NCBI GenBank assembly: GCA_046263055.1
Contig: JBHELO010000016.1
Location: 1 to 29,695 of the forward strand
DNA from: DATAQC01 sp046263055
GTDB taxonomy: Bacteria > Actinomycetota > Acidimicrobiia > Acidimicrobiales > AC-14
Reading direction: 5' to 3'
DNA: 29,695 bases
This document shows, piece after piece, positions 5,845 through 13,949 of this stretch (position 1 is its first letter; the number at the start of each line of letters is the position of its first letter). Below the pieces are notes generated by a model that was not told the origin of the DNA, made no database searches, and saw nothing but the letters and a program-made list of their open reading frames with translations. The translations under genes and the position numbers were made by a program.

Positions 5845-7612
5845 CCGGGGCGTCGGCCGGGCGTCAGACGGGGCCTCGCCCACGTCGAGCGCCGAGTACC
5901 CGACCGGCCCCACCGTTCACAAGGCCCCTTCCGCCTCCGGCGGGCCCCGCCTGGGTGACGTGCTGATCGATCGCGGCCTGCTCAGCGCCGCCCAGGTGGA
6001 GGAGGCGGTCCTCCAGCAGGCTGCCTCCGGCAAGCGCCTAGGTGTCCTGCTGGTGGAGTTGGGCGCCCTTGACGAGCGTGATCTCTACGAGGTCCTGTCC
6101 CTCCAGCTCTCGATCCCGCTGGCCGACCTGCGCAACGAGCAGCCCCAGGCGGAGGCGGTCGCCGAGATAGCCGAGGAAGTGGCCCGCTCGGCCGTCGCCA
6201 TCCCGATCCGGCTGACCGACGGCCGGCTCGTCATCGCCGTGGCCGACCCGCTCGACGAAGCGGTGCGGGCCAAGGTCACCAAGGCCGGCAAGAACAACGT
6301 CGACCTCGTCCTCGCCCCACCTTCGGACATCCGGCGCGCCATCGACAGCGCCTACCGGGCTCTCGCCGGCGTCGGGCGCATGATCGACGCCTTCGAGGTC
6401 ACCGAATCCCTCCGCCGGGCGGTCACCCCGTCCAAGGGCTCCGCCCCCGACGACGCCCCCGTGGTCCGGGTCCTGAACCTGCTCATCACCCAGGCGCTGA
6501 GGGACCGGGCGTCCGACGTCCACATCGAGCCCCAGGACGGCCGCATCCGGGTGCGCTACCGCATCGACGGCGCCCTCCACGACGTGCTCGCCCTTCCCGA
6601 CACCATCGGCCCCGCGCTCACCAGCCGCCTGAAGGTGATGGCGGGCATGAACATCGTGGAGAGGCGCCGGCCCCAGGACGGCCAGATCGCCACCGAGGTC
6701 GACGGTCGGGCCCTGGACATCAGGGTCAACACGACGCCCACCATCTGGGGCGAGAAGGCGGTCCTCCGGCTCCTCGACCGCCGCCGCAGCCTCCTGCAGC
6801 TGAGCGAGCTGGGCATGCCCGCCGACACCCAGCAGGAGTACGACCGGCTCGTCCGGGCCCCCTTCGGGATGATCATCTGCGCCGGTCCCACCGGCAGCGG
6901 CAAGACCACCACCCTCTACGCCACCCTCGCCCAGATCAACCAGAGCGAGTGCAACATCACGACGATCGAGGACCCGGTCGAATACGTCTTCCCGTCGATC
7001 AACCAGATCCAGATCAACGAGCAGGCCGGCATCTCCTTCTCCGACGGCCTGCGCGCCATCCTCCGCCAGGACCCCGACGTCATCCTCGTCGGCGAGATCC
7101 GCGACGTGGAGACGGCCCGCCTGGCCGTGCAGTCGTCGCTCACCGGCCACCTGGTGCTGTCGTCGTTGCACGCCACCGACTCCGCCTCGGCCCTGCACCG
7201 CTTCGTCGACATGGGCATCGAGTCGTTCCTGATCGCGTCGTCGGTCAGCGGGGTGGTCAGCCAGCGCCTGGTGCGGCGGATCTGCTCGTCATGCCGGGCC
7301 CGCTACAAGCCCACCCCTGAGGAGCTGGCCTTCTACGAGAACGCGGGCGGGCCTCCCAAGACCGAGTTCTGGCACGGCGAGGGCTGCAACTTCTGCGCCC
7401 GCACCGGCTACCTCGAGCGCGTCGGCGTGTACGAGCTGCTCACCCTCACCGAGGAGACGAAGCGGCTGCTCGTCGCCAACGCCTCCCACGACGAGCTGCG
7501 GGCCGCGGCCAGGGCCAACGGGATGCGCTCGATGCTCGACGAGGGGATCGGCCTGGTGGCCAATGACCTTTCGACCATCTCCGAGATCATGCGGAGCATC
7601 TATGTCCTGTAA
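5831..7612 (+). CDS. pilB: Type IV pilus assembly ATPase PilB
   Basis: This 593-residue cytoplasmic hexameric ATPase powers pilus extension. Residues ~40-100 form an MshEN (GspE/PilB N-terminal) domain with the two-part pattern RLGDVL..RGLL...Q...A ... RLGVLLVELGAL...DL, known in other PilB/MshE proteins to bind cyclic di-GMP. The ATPase core shows Walker A GPTGSGKTT (352-360), the Asp box ITTIEDPVEY (376-385), Walker B DPDVILVGEIRD (414-425) and the His box TGHLVLSSLHATD (438-450). Two CxxC pairs (Cys485/488 and Cys519/522) form the usual zinc site. The start at 5831 was preferred over the ATG at 5795 because AAAGGA lies six bases upstream and the family begins shortly before the MshEN domain. 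It overlaps the regulator gene and is followed 14 bases later by pilC. Confidence 0.95.
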   Translation: MRPRSRGVGRASDGASPTSSAEYPTGPTVHKAPSASGGPRLGDVLIDRGLLSAAQVEEAVLQQAASGKRLGVLLVELGALDERDLYEVLSLQLSIPLADLRNEQPQAEAVAEIAEEVARSAVAIPIRLTDGRLVIAVADPLDEAVRAKVTKAGKNNVDLVLAPPSDIRRAIDSAYRALAGVGRMIDAFEVTESLRRAVTPSKGSAPDDAPVVRVLNLLITQALRDRASDVHIEPQDGRIRVRYRIDGALHDVLALPDTIGPALTSRLKVMAGMNIVERRRPQDGQIATEVDGRALDIRVNTTPTIWGEKAVLRLLDRRRSLLQLSELGMPADTQQEYDRLVRAPFGMIICAGPTGSGKTTTLYATLAQINQSECNITTIEDPVEYVFPSINQIQINEQAGISFSDGLRAILRQDPDVILVGEIRDVETARLAVQSSLTGHLVLSSLHATDSASALHRFVDMGIESFLIASSVSGVVSQRLVRRICSSCRARYKPTPEELAFYENAGGPPKTEFWHGEGCNFCARTGYLERVGVYELLTLTEETKRLLVANASHDELRAAARANGMRSMLDEGIGLVANDLSTISEIMRSIYVL

Positions 7613-7626
7613 GCCGGGGGCCCCAA

Positions 7627-8832
7627 ATGCCTAAGTTCAAGTACCTGGCCACGAGCGTGACCGGTGAGCAGGTCCGCGGCGTCGTCGAGGGCATGACGAT
7701 CCACACTGTCACCACCCGGCTGTTCGACTCCGGCCTCGACGTCCAGAAGGTCAAGGAACGCAAGAACCCCCTCAAGTTCGAGATCACCAAGCGCAAGGTC
7801 AAGCCCGAGAACGTCATGCACTTCTCGCGCCAGCTCGCCGCTTTCCTCCGGGCCGGCGTCCCCATCGTCGAAGCCGTCGAGATCGTGCAGGAGGAGACCA
7901 ACGACAAGGTCCTGCGCGGGGTGCTGGCCGACGTGGCCGACGGCCTGCGCCGGGGCGAGACCTTCTCCGCCTCGCTCGACGCCCACTCCGACGCCTTTCC
8001 CCCGTTCTTCGTGAGCGTGCTGCGGTCGGTGGAGCTCACCGGCCTGCTCGACAACGTCCTCGACCAGCTCTCCAAGTACATCGAGCGCGACCTCGAGGCC
8101 CGCCGCAAGATCAAGGCCGCCCTCACCTACCCGGCCATGATCATGAGCCTCTCGTTGGTTGTCGTGGTGATCCTCGCCGGGTTCGTGCTGCCCCGGTTCA
8201 AGGGCTTCTTCCTGAGCTTCCACGCCAAGCTGCCGCTGCCTACCCGCATGCTGCTGGGCTTCACCGACTTCGTGACCGCGTTCTGGTGGGCGCTGGCCAT
8301 CGGCTTGGTGGTCGGGGTCACCGGGGTGCTCGTGCTCTTCCGGTCCGACTTCGGCAAGCGCCTGGGCGACCGGATCATGCTCAAGGCTCCAGCCGTCGGG
8401 ACCGTCGTCAAGTACGCGGTGATCGAGCGGTTTTGCCGGATCCTCTCGTCGATGGTAACGGCCGGCGTGTCCCTGCCCGACGCCCTGCAGCTGGCCAGCG
8501 ACGGCACCAACAACAGCGTGTACCAGCGCGGCCTGGCCACGGTGCGCGAAGCCGTGCTGCAGGGCGAGGGAATCTCGCAGCCCATCGCCCGGACCAAGCT
8601 GTTCCCGAGCGCGATCACCCAGATGGTCAGGGTCGGCGAGGCCACCGGAACGCTCGACGACCAGCTTGAGTCGTCGGCCCGCTTCTACGAGCAGGAGCTC
8701 GAGTACAAGCTCAAGAACCTCACGGGCCTCTTCGAGCCCGTCGCCATCGTGATGGTCGGCCTCATCGTGGGATTCGTCGCCATCGCCCTCGTCTCGGCCA
8801 TGTACGGCATCTTCCGCCAGGTGAAGGTCTGA
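7627..8832 (+). CDS. pilC: Type IV pilus inner-membrane platform protein PilC
   Basis: This 401-residue protein belongs to the GspF/PilC family, the polytopic membrane platform that couples the PilB/PilT motors to pilin subunits. Two GspF domains are visible: the first at ~64-188 (MHFSRQLAAFLRAGVPIVEAV) and the second at ~265-393 (IERFCRILSSMVTAGVSLPDAL). Each is typical in having F.R.L..L...G. Transmembrane segments lie at about 167-188, 216-238 and 370-393. Length matches the family. The ATG is preceded by a G-run six bases upstream. The stop overlaps the next start as TGATG, so translation is coupled to the prepilin genes. Confidence 0.95.
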   Translation: MPKFKYLATSVTGEQVRGVVEGMTIHTVTTRLFDSGLDVQKVKERKNPLKFEITKRKVKPENVMHFSRQLAAFLRAGVPIVEAVEIVQEETNDKVLRGVLADVADGLRRGETFSASLDAHSDAFPPFFVSVLRSVELTGLLDNVLDQLSKYIERDLEARRKIKAALTYPAMIMSLSLVVVVILAGFVLPRFKGFFLSFHAKLPLPTRMLLGFTDFVTAFWWALAIGLVVGVTGVLVLFRSDFGKRLGDRIMLKAPAVGTVVKYAVIERFCRILSSMVTAGVSLPDALQLASDGTNNSVYQRGLATVREAVLQGEGISQPIARTKLFPSAITQMVRVGEATGTLDDQLESSARFYEQELEYKLKNLTGLFEPVAIVMVGLIVGFVAIALVSAMYGIFRQVKV

Positions 8833-9257
8833 TGGACGCCCGACGCCTGCATGGCGAGGCCGGCGTGACCCTGATCGAATCGGTGGTGGCACTTGCCATC
8901 CTCGGTATCGCCTTCGCCATCTTCGTCGGCGGGATGTTCACCTCCGTTGTGGGGTCCGACGTGCATCGCAAGCAGGCCACCGCCGAGACGGTGCTGCGTA
9001 GCTACGCCGAAAGCCTCGAGCAGTCCGGCGTCACGTACGTGAACTGCGCCGGTGTGACCAGCTACCCCGCGTTCAGCGCGCCGTCCGGCTACACGGCGAC
9101 CATCACCGCCGTCGAGTACTGGAACGGCTCCAGCTACGGCGCCGCCCTGCCCAGCCCCTGCTCCTCGGACCTCGGGATTCAGCAGCTCTCCCTGCGCGTG
9201 GCGTCGACCGACAACCGCGACGCCGAGATCGTCGACATCGTGAAGCGCAAGTCATGA
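8832..9257 (+). CDS. Type IV minor prepilin (class III signal)
   Basis: This 141-residue protein has the prepilin leader HGEAG|VTLIE: cleavage is expected after Gly11 and Glu is residue 5 of the mature protein, the residue needed for methylation and assembly. The hydrophobic helix VTLIESVVALAILGIAFAIFV follows. The globular part is small, with two cysteines (Cys57 and a Cys near 109), and resembles PilV/PilI-like minor pilins. It starts on the last base of pilC's stop (TGATG) and its own end overlaps the next prepilin gene by four bases, so the proteins are probably made together. Precise minor-pilin class cannot be assigned by eye. Confidence 0.85.
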   Translation: MDARRLHGEAGVTLIESVVALAILGIAFAIFVGGMFTSVVGSDVHRKQATAETVLRSYAESLEQSGVTYVNCAGVTSYPAFSAPSGYTATITAVEYWNGSSYGAALPSPCSSDLGIQQLSLRVASTDNRDAEIVDIVKRKS

Positions 9258-9790
9258 CCGCTCATGGCGAGGAGGGGTTCACGCTGATCGAGCTGCTTGC
9301 CTCCACCGCGGTCATGCTCATAATTGGTGGCGCACTCTCGGCGTCCCTGGTCGTCGGGCTGCGGAGCACCGATGTCGCCGCCACGCGCGTGGCCGAGTCG
9401 ACCGACGCCCACCTGCTGTCCAGCTATTTCGAGAGCGACGTCCAGAGCTCCGACGACGTGTCCATCGCCGACACCTTCTGCGGTGGCGTGACGCCCATCG
9501 TGCGGTTCAAGTGGCTCGACCCCGGGACGAGCCCTTCCACGGTGAACTATTCCTCGTACGCGATCGAGACTGGTTCGGGTGAGACCCGGCTTGTGCGCCG
9601 CCACTGCGCGGGGACGAACCCGACCCCAACCGACAAGACGACCGTCGCCAGGTACCTTCTCTCCGCCCCATCGCCGCCGCCGTGTAGTCCCGATCCCTGC
9701 CGGCCGGCAACGGTGACCCTCGCGCTCACCGACGGTAGCGGCGTCAACACATACAGCTACTCGGTCACGGGCACCCGGAGGGTGGCATGA
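9254..9790 (+). CDS. Type IV minor prepilin, PilW-like
   Basis: This 178-residue protein has the leader HGEEG|FTLIELL, with cleavage expected after Gly8 and Glu5 of the mature form present. A hydrophobic helix (to about residue 35) follows, then AATRVAESTDAHLLSSYFESDVQSSDDVS, a layout typical of PilW/PulJ-type minor pilins. Four cysteines occur in the globular part, two of them in a proline-rich loop (PSPPPCSPDPC). It is coupled to both neighbours by ATGA overlaps. A role in priming assembly at the pilus tip is inferred from family knowledge. Confidence 0.85.
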   Translation: MTAHGEEGFTLIELLASTAVMLIIGGALSASLVVGLRSTDVAATRVAESTDAHLLSSYFESDVQSSDDVSIADTFCGGVTPIVRFKWLDPGTSPSTVNYSSYAIETGSGETRLVRRHCAGTNPTPTDKTTVARYLLSAPSPPPCSPDPCRPATVTLALTDGSGVNTYSYSVTGTRRVA

Positions 9791-11289
9791 CCGGTTGGAG
9801 CAGGCGCAACGAGCGGGGGAGCTCGCTGTTGATCGCGCTGGCGTTCCTGGCCGTCTTCTCGCTGTTCCTCGCAACCCTTTTGAACTTCGCCCAAACGGGG
9901 CTGAAAGTGGGCGCTACGGTCGAAGGCCAGCGGAAAGTCCTCTACTCGGCTGACGGGGCCATCCAGACGGAGATCCGAGCGCTCCAGCCGAGCAACGGGG
10001 ACTGCGCGTCGCCCCAAAGCGTCTCGTCCGTGACTCTCAACGGCCAGGCCGTTTCGATCTCCTGCACTCAGGGCCTGACCGGAACCGGAGGGTCCAACAC
10101 GTCACTCAACACCCCCGGCAAGGCCATCCTCACCCTCAGCACCAACGCTGGCGAGACCGGCATCAACCAGTCATCCAACAACAACATCAAGGTGCACGGC
10201 GGCGTTTTCTCGAACAGCAACATCGCCGTGCAGCCGAGCTCGTCAATCACCGTCGAGAACGGCGATGTCAAGGCGCGGTCGGGATGCACCGGGGGGCCCA
10301 TCAGTGTAGTGACCCCAGGTTTCGGCAAGGACTGCGCGTTCAACGGTACCGACCCCACCGGATCCGACCCGAACTACCCGCCCGCGACATCCACTCTCCC
10401 CCCGGTGCAGACCGTTCCTGCGTGCAGCAGCGCCGTGAAAACGATCAAGCTCCTCCCGGGTACGTATAGCGACTCAACCGCTTTGAACAACCTATCCGGA
10501 GGTGCTTGCAAGGGCGACCTTATCTGGTTCTCGCCCGGGGTCTACTACTTCGAGTTCAGCACCGCTGCTCCAATATGGACGGTATCCGGCGGCCAGGGCT
10601 CCGGGGGCTCGGTGCAGTTCGTCGGCGGTACGCCTAAAGGTTGGACGTACACCAACCCGGCGGCCCGTCCGGCCGTCACGATGCCCGGGAGCTGCGCGAC
10701 GGCGACAGACCCGGCTCCCAATGACGGCGTCCAGTTCATCTTCGGCGGGATCAGCCAGATGGCATTCAGCCATGGGAACATGGAGCTCTGCGCTCAGCCG
10801 AGCCTGACGCAGCAGCAGATCGCAATCTACGGGCTCAAGGCGGACGTCGGCGGGATGCACGGGCAGAGCGGGTGCGTCACCGCGCAGCCCTACCACGCGA
10901 CTGGTACCTGCGCCCTAGTGAGCGCCGGCGGGTCGGGCAGCGGGCTATACGTCCAGGGGACGATCTACACGCCGAACGCGGCCATGGACTTCCAGCAGCC
11001 GAACACCGCCCTGGTGCAGATCTTCGGGCGCGGACTCGTCGCTCGGGTTTTCGCGATCGCCATCCAGCCCTCGAACGGCTTCACCGGGGCGTCGATCAGT
11101 GTGCCGGACATCAATCCGGTTCCGGGGTTGGGGAACCCGTTCAGGGAGGCGATCCTTACGGCTTCCATGAAGCCGTGCGCCCTCCCGGACCCACAATGCC
11201 CGACGCGCCCCTGGCTGAGAGCCAAGGTCTACTTCGAGTCGGGCGCTACCCCTCCGGTGCACGTTCTGGAGTGGAGCGTTCTCCGATGA
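9787..11289 (+). CDS. Large PilX-like pilus-associated protein
   Basis: This 500-residue protein begins NERGSSLLIALAFLAVFSLFLATLLNFAQTG, a PilX-type N-terminal segment with a hydrophobic helix at ~13-33. It has no Glu at position 5 after the Gly, so it is not a standard prepilin. The following VEGQRKVLYSADGAIQTEIRAL matches the A.AA...E pattern of PilX N-terminal domains. Residues ~120-420 are Gly/Ser/Asn-rich and beta-like (INQSSNNNIKVHGGVFSNSNIAVQ), suggesting a beta-helix or similar fold. There are many cysteines. At 500 residues it is far larger than ordinary PilX proteins (~200), so the extra part may be a tip adhesin. The start overlaps the preceding stop as ATGA; a 109-base gap separates it from the major prepilin gene. 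Confidence 0.75.
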   Translation: MTGWSRRNERGSSLLIALAFLAVFSLFLATLLNFAQTGLKVGATVEGQRKVLYSADGAIQTEIRALQPSNGDCASPQSVSSVTLNGQAVSISCTQGLTGTGGSNTSLNTPGKAILTLSTNAGETGINQSSNNNIKVHGGVFSNSNIAVQPSSSITVENGDVKARSGCTGGPISVVTPGFGKDCAFNGTDPTGSDPNYPPATSTLPPVQTVPACSSAVKTIKLLPGTYSDSTALNNLSGGACKGDLIWFSPGVYYFEFSTAAPIWTVSGGQGSGGSVQFVGGTPKGWTYTNPAARPAVTMPGSCATATDPAPNDGVQFIFGGISQMAFSHGNMELCAQPSLTQQQIAIYGLKADVGGMHGQSGCVTAQPYHATGTCALVSAGGSGSGLYVQGTIYTPNAAMDFQQPNTALVQIFGRGLVARVFAIAIQPSNGFTGASISVPDINPVPGLGNPFREAILTASMKPCALPDPQCPTRPWLRAKVYFESGATPPVHVLEWSVLR

Positions 11290-11398
11290 TCATCGATCGG
11301 AGTAAGCGGGAGGTGGGCCTATCGGTGGCGGCGTGACCAGCGGGCGGCAGCAAACCACACAGCGCGGCAACTCCGCCGCAAGACAGAAAGGTAAAGCA
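11290..11398 (+). promoter_or_regulatory. Spacer before the major prepilin gene, with hairpin and ribosome binding site
   Basis: This is the longest gap inside the pilus operon. It contains a small inverted repeat, GCGGC-AACTCC-GCCGC (11364-11379), just before AGAAAGG, which lies seven bases ahead of the ATG at 11399. The gap and strong ribosome binding site suggest the major pilin is expressed at a higher level, through its own promoter or through mRNA processing. No clear promoter boxes were found. Confidence 0.4.
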
Positions 11399-11773
11399 AT
11401 GTTCCAGCAGATCAAGAAGGCTCGTGAGAACGAGAGCGGATTCACCCTCATCGAGCTTCTCGTCGTGATCGCCATCCTCGGCATCCTCGCCGGCGTCGTG
11501 GTGTTCGCCGTCCAGGGCCTCGGCGACAAGGGCCAGGCCAACGCCTGCAGGATCGACAGGCGCACGGTCGCAACGGCTGAGGAGGCGTACTTCGCCAACA
11601 CGACGCCGGCGAAGTATGCCACGATGGACGAGTTGACTGGCACCAACACGGACGGTCCTAATGGCACAGCGTTGAAGTTCCTCGACCAGACGTCAACGCT
11701 TCACACAGTGACGCTAAGCGCGGGACCGCCACCCGCCTACTCGATTGCGCCCGTCACGCCCTGCAACAGTTAA
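11399..11773 (+). CDS. pilA: Major type IV prepilin (PilA-like)
   Basis: This 124-residue protein has the leader ending ENESG|FTLIELLVVIAILGILAG, with cleavage expected after Gly14, mature Phe1 and Glu5, and the long hydrophobic assembly helix. The globular part contains ACRIDRRTVATAEEAYFA, a pattern frequent in actinobacterial pilins, and ends SIAPVTPC. Its two cysteines can form one disulfide. The start at 11399 is fixed by AGAAAGG upstream; a longer frame to 11333 lacks a ribosome binding site. Its position last in the operon, strong ribosome binding site and terminator immediately behind agree with a highly expressed major subunit. The gene symbol is by family role. Confidence 0.88.
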   Translation: MFQQIKKARENESGFTLIELLVVIAILGILAGVVVFAVQGLGDKGQANACRIDRRTVATAEEAYFANTTPAKYATMDELTGTNTDGPNGTALKFLDQTSTLHTVTLSAGPPPAYSIAPVTPCNS

Positions 11774-11795
11774 GTCCTCCTTCCGGAAGGCGCCT

Positions 11796-11821
11796 GAGGG
11801 CCCGGCTTCGGCCGGGCCCTC
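11796..11821 (+). terminator. Terminator of the pilus operon
   Basis: GAGGGCCCGGC, loop TTCG, and GCCGGGCCCTC make a perfect 11-base-pair stem with a stable tetraloop 22 bases after the pilA stop. There is no T-tract behind it, common for GC-rich actinobacteria. A small palindrome (CTTCCGGAAG) precedes it. Confidence 0.85.
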
Positions 11822-11891
11822 GGCGCGTCTATCGCGAAAGCGGCGGCCGCGAGACGCCGATCCGATATCCACAGGTTGGTGTGGGCGTTTG

Positions 11892-12089
11892 TCATCCTTG
11901 CCGAGGGGTGATGAGCGTCATGACCTCGTCGGTGGCCACCGCGTCCCTCTGAAGATCCCTCAGCAGCCCGATGATCTTGTCGCGTTCAGCGACGTGACCG
12001 AGAGCGTCGCCGACAACCTAGGCGTGACCGAGGACCACGCAGTCCTCGAGCACTTCTTCGGGCAATCGGTTGCGGTGGCAGGCCGCCGC
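11892..12089 (-). pseudogene. Possible gene remnant with in-frame stops
   Basis: Between the pilus terminator and the toxin-antitoxin module about 330 bases have no convincing intact gene. One minus-strand frame reads like protein: LPEEVLEDCVVLGHA, then a TAG at 12018-12020, then VVGDALGHVAERDKIIGLL and RDLQRDAVATDEVMTLI before a TGA at 11892. Another stop lies at 12090-12092. Third-position GC is high across it. It could be a decayed small gene. A plus-strand frame through the same bases is also open, so the reading direction is uncertain and the family is not recognised. Confidence 0.25.
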
Positions 12090-12150
12090 CTACAACGTCA
12101 TCAGGGTCTGAGCCAGAGGGCGCGGGCTCATAGCCCGGATCGGCGCCCCG

Positions 12151-12170
12151 ATGATGTAGCCTTACATCAT
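12151..12170 (+). promoter_or_regulatory. Palindromic operator/promoter over the antitoxin start codon
   Basis: ATGATGTA and TACATCAT form a perfect 8-base inverted repeat around GCCT. The ATG of the antitoxin (12169) lies in the right arm. TAGCCT (12157-12162), in the centre, fits a -10 box six bases before the ATG, so the transcript is probably leaderless. Antitoxins of the ribbon-helix-helix type bind such palindromes to repress their own operon. Direct binding here is inference. Confidence 0.7.
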
Positions 12171-12417
12171 GCTGCGAACCCAGATCTCGCTCACCGAGGA
12201 GGAGCGGCGGGCCCTCGATGCCGTCTCAGCCCAGACGGGCCGGTCGATCTCCGCCCTCATCCGCCATGCCGTCGACACCGTCTACGGCTCCGAGCGCGCC
12301 AGCGAGGATGACATCTGCACCATGCGCGGGGCGTTCGGGTCGTGGACCGGCCGCGAGCACGACGGGGCGGCCTGGGTCGAAAGACTGCGCTCGGGACGCC
12401 GGCTCCCCTCGGTGTGA
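12169..12417 (+). CDS. vapB: VapB-type antitoxin (ribbon-helix-helix)
   Basis: This 82-residue protein begins MLRTQISLTEEERRALDAVSAQTGRS, a classic ribbon-helix-helix: strand (RTQISL), helix A (TEEERRALDAVSAQT) and helix B after GRSISALIRHAVD. The C-terminal half (MRGAFGSWTGREHDGAAWVERLRSGRRL) is the flexible toxin-binding part, with a WxxR-like end. It has no ribosome binding site and starts six bases after a -10-like TAGCCT, so it is probably translated from a leaderless transcript. Its stop overlaps the toxin start (GTGA). It would neutralise the toxin and repress the operon through the palindrome covering its start codon. Confidence 0.88.
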   Translation: MLRTQISLTEEERRALDAVSAQTGRSISALIRHAVDTVYGSERASEDDICTMRGAFGSWTGREHDGAAWVERLRSGRRLPSV

Positions 12418-12791
12418 GCGCGCTGGTCGACACCTCGGTCCTCATCGACCACCTCCGCGGGCACAACGCGGCGGCCGCCGTCCTGGAAGCGGAGCGGACC
12501 ACCGACATCCTGCACGCCAGCGAGATGACGCGACTGGAGCTACTGGCCGGCATGCGCCCGGCAGAAGACGCTCTGACCCGGTCGCTGTTGTCCACGCTCG
12601 CCTGGCATCCGGTCGACGCCGAGGTCGCCGAGAGGGCGGGCGCCCTCGGTCGCCGGTGGCTACCGAGCCACCGGTCTGTCGACGGCGCCGACCTGGCGAT
12701 CGCAGCCACCGCCATGTTGATCGGTGCACGGCTGCTGACGATCAACGTCCGGCACTTCCCGATGTTCCCGGGCCTCCGTCCGCCGTACTGA
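12414..12791 (+). CDS. vapC: VapC-type PIN-domain toxin
   Basis: This 125-residue PIN-domain ribonuclease shows VDTSVLIDHLR (Asp6), the mid acidic residue in TRLELLAG (Glu42), and the DGADLAIAATA motif (Asp90/Asp93), followed by LLTINVRHFPMF. The acidic residues bind the metal ion for RNA cleavage. VapC toxins usually cut tRNA or rRNA to arrest translation; the target here cannot be told. The start is GTG at 12414, overlapping the antitoxin stop by four bases; the longer frame from 12342 would overlap most of the antitoxin's end. The module sits between pilA and pilT, as an insertion or a stabilising element in the pilus locus. Confidence 0.88.
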   Translation: MSALVDTSVLIDHLRGHNAAAAVLEAERTTDILHASEMTRLELLAGMRPAEDALTRSLLSTLAWHPVDAEVAERAGALGRRWLPSHRSVDGADLAIAATAMLIGARLLTINVRHFPMFPGLRPPY

Positions 12792-12848
12792 TTGGAGAAG
12801 CGGATTTGGGCCCCGCCCACTGCCAGGACAACGCGCACCCGATAGCCC

Positions 12849-13949
12849 TCAGCGGGCCTGGGGTGCGGGCGCCGTCACGGCCGGCGCGAGGGGCTTGACT
12901 TCCTTCGGGTACAGGCTCCTGGCGATGGCGTCCTCGTGGCTCACCACGCCACGGGCGACGAGGTCGGACAGCGACGTCTCCAGGGTGCACATGCCTTCGC
13001 GCATGCCGGTGGAGACGGCGTTGCGGATCTGGCGGGTCTTGCCCTCACGGATCATGTTGCGCACGCCGGGGGTGCCGATGAGGACCTCGAAGGCGGCCAC
13101 CACGCCCCCGCCGATCTTCGGGATGAGCTGCTGGTAGAGGATGCCGGCGAGGGTGCTGGCGAGCTGGAGGCGGATCTGGGGCTGGTGCTCGCCGGGGAAC
13201 ACGTCGACGACCCGGTCGAGGGCCTGCGACGTGTCGTTGGCGTGCAGGGTTGCGAACACGAGGTGGCCGGTCTCGGCGATGGTGAGGGCGGCCTGGATGC
13301 TCTCGGGGTCGCGCATCTCGCCCACCAGCAGCACGTCGGGGTCCTCGCGCAGGGCCGAGCGCAGCGCCCCCGCGAAGGTGTCGGTGTCCACTCCGACCTC
13401 GCGCTGGTTGACGGCGCCCTTCTTGTGGTCGTGGACGTACTCGATGGGGTCCTCGATGGTGAGGATGTGCGCCGCCCGGTTGGTGTTGATGTGGTCGAGC
13501 ATGGACGCGAGGGTGGTGGACTTGCCGGTGCCGGTCGCGCCGATGATGAGGATGAACCCCTGGGGCAGCCGCATCCAGTGCTCGACGGCGGGCGGCAGCC
13601 CCAGGTCGGCGAGCGAGGGGATGGCGAACGGGATCATCCGCAACGCCAACGCCATGGCGCCCCGCTGGCGGAAGGCGTTGCCCCGGAGGCGGGCCTTGTC
13701 CTGCCAGCTGAACGAGAAGTCGACCTCCTTGTCCTGGGCGAAGCGCTCGGCCAGCTCCTCGCCCAGGACCCGCCGCACGAGCTTCTCGACGCTGGAGGCG
13801 TCCAGCGGTGACCCGCCCTCCACCCTGCGAAGCTGGCCGTCCACGCGGATGAGTGGCAGGGAGCCGGCGGTGAGGAGCAGGTCGGTGCCGCCCGCGTTCC
13901 AGAGGGTGTGCAGGAGCTGGTCGATGGGCCCACCTTCGGTGATCACCAT
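12849..13949 (-). CDS. pilT: Type IV pilus retraction ATPase PilT
   Basis: This 366-residue protein has a PAS-like N-terminal domain (LLHTLWNAGGTDLLLTAGSLP) and a RecA-type ATPase core: Walker A GATGTGKST (137-145), Asp box ILTIEDPIEY (162-171), Walker B EDPDVLLVGEMRD (202-214) and His box TGHLVFATLHAND (227-239). GVRNMIREGKT (295-305) is the PilT-specific AIRNLIRE-type motif, which separates it from PilB. The zinc cysteines of PilB are absent, as expected. The ATG at 13949 follows TACCCT by six bases and lacks a good ribosome binding site, fitting a leaderless message; the frame further upstream crosses the divergent pilD start and is not coding. Its C-terminus faces the vapC end. Confidence 0.93.
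   Translation of the reverse strand: MVITEGGPIDQLLHTLWNAGGTDLLLTAGSLPLIRVDGQLRRVEGGSPLDASSVEKLVRRVLGEELAERFAQDKEVDFSFSWQDKARLRGNAFRQRGAMALALRMIPFAIPSLADLGLPPAVEHWMRLPQGFILIIGATGTGKSTTLASMLDHINTNRAAHILTIEDPIEYVHDHKKGAVNQREVGVDTDTFAGALRSALREDPDVLLVGEMRDPESIQAALTIAETGHLVFATLHANDTSQALDRVVDVFPGEHQPQIRLQLASTLAGILYQQLIPKIGGGVVAAFEVLIGTPGVRNMIREGKTRQIRNAVSTGMREGMCTLETSLSDLVARGVVSHEDAIARSLYPKEVKPLAPAVTAPAPQAR

Noticed and set aside
11745..12311. Plus-strand 188-residue frame through the pilA-vapB gap
   Set aside because: Begins inside pilA in another frame, crosses the terminator, and ends inside vapB; no start signal.
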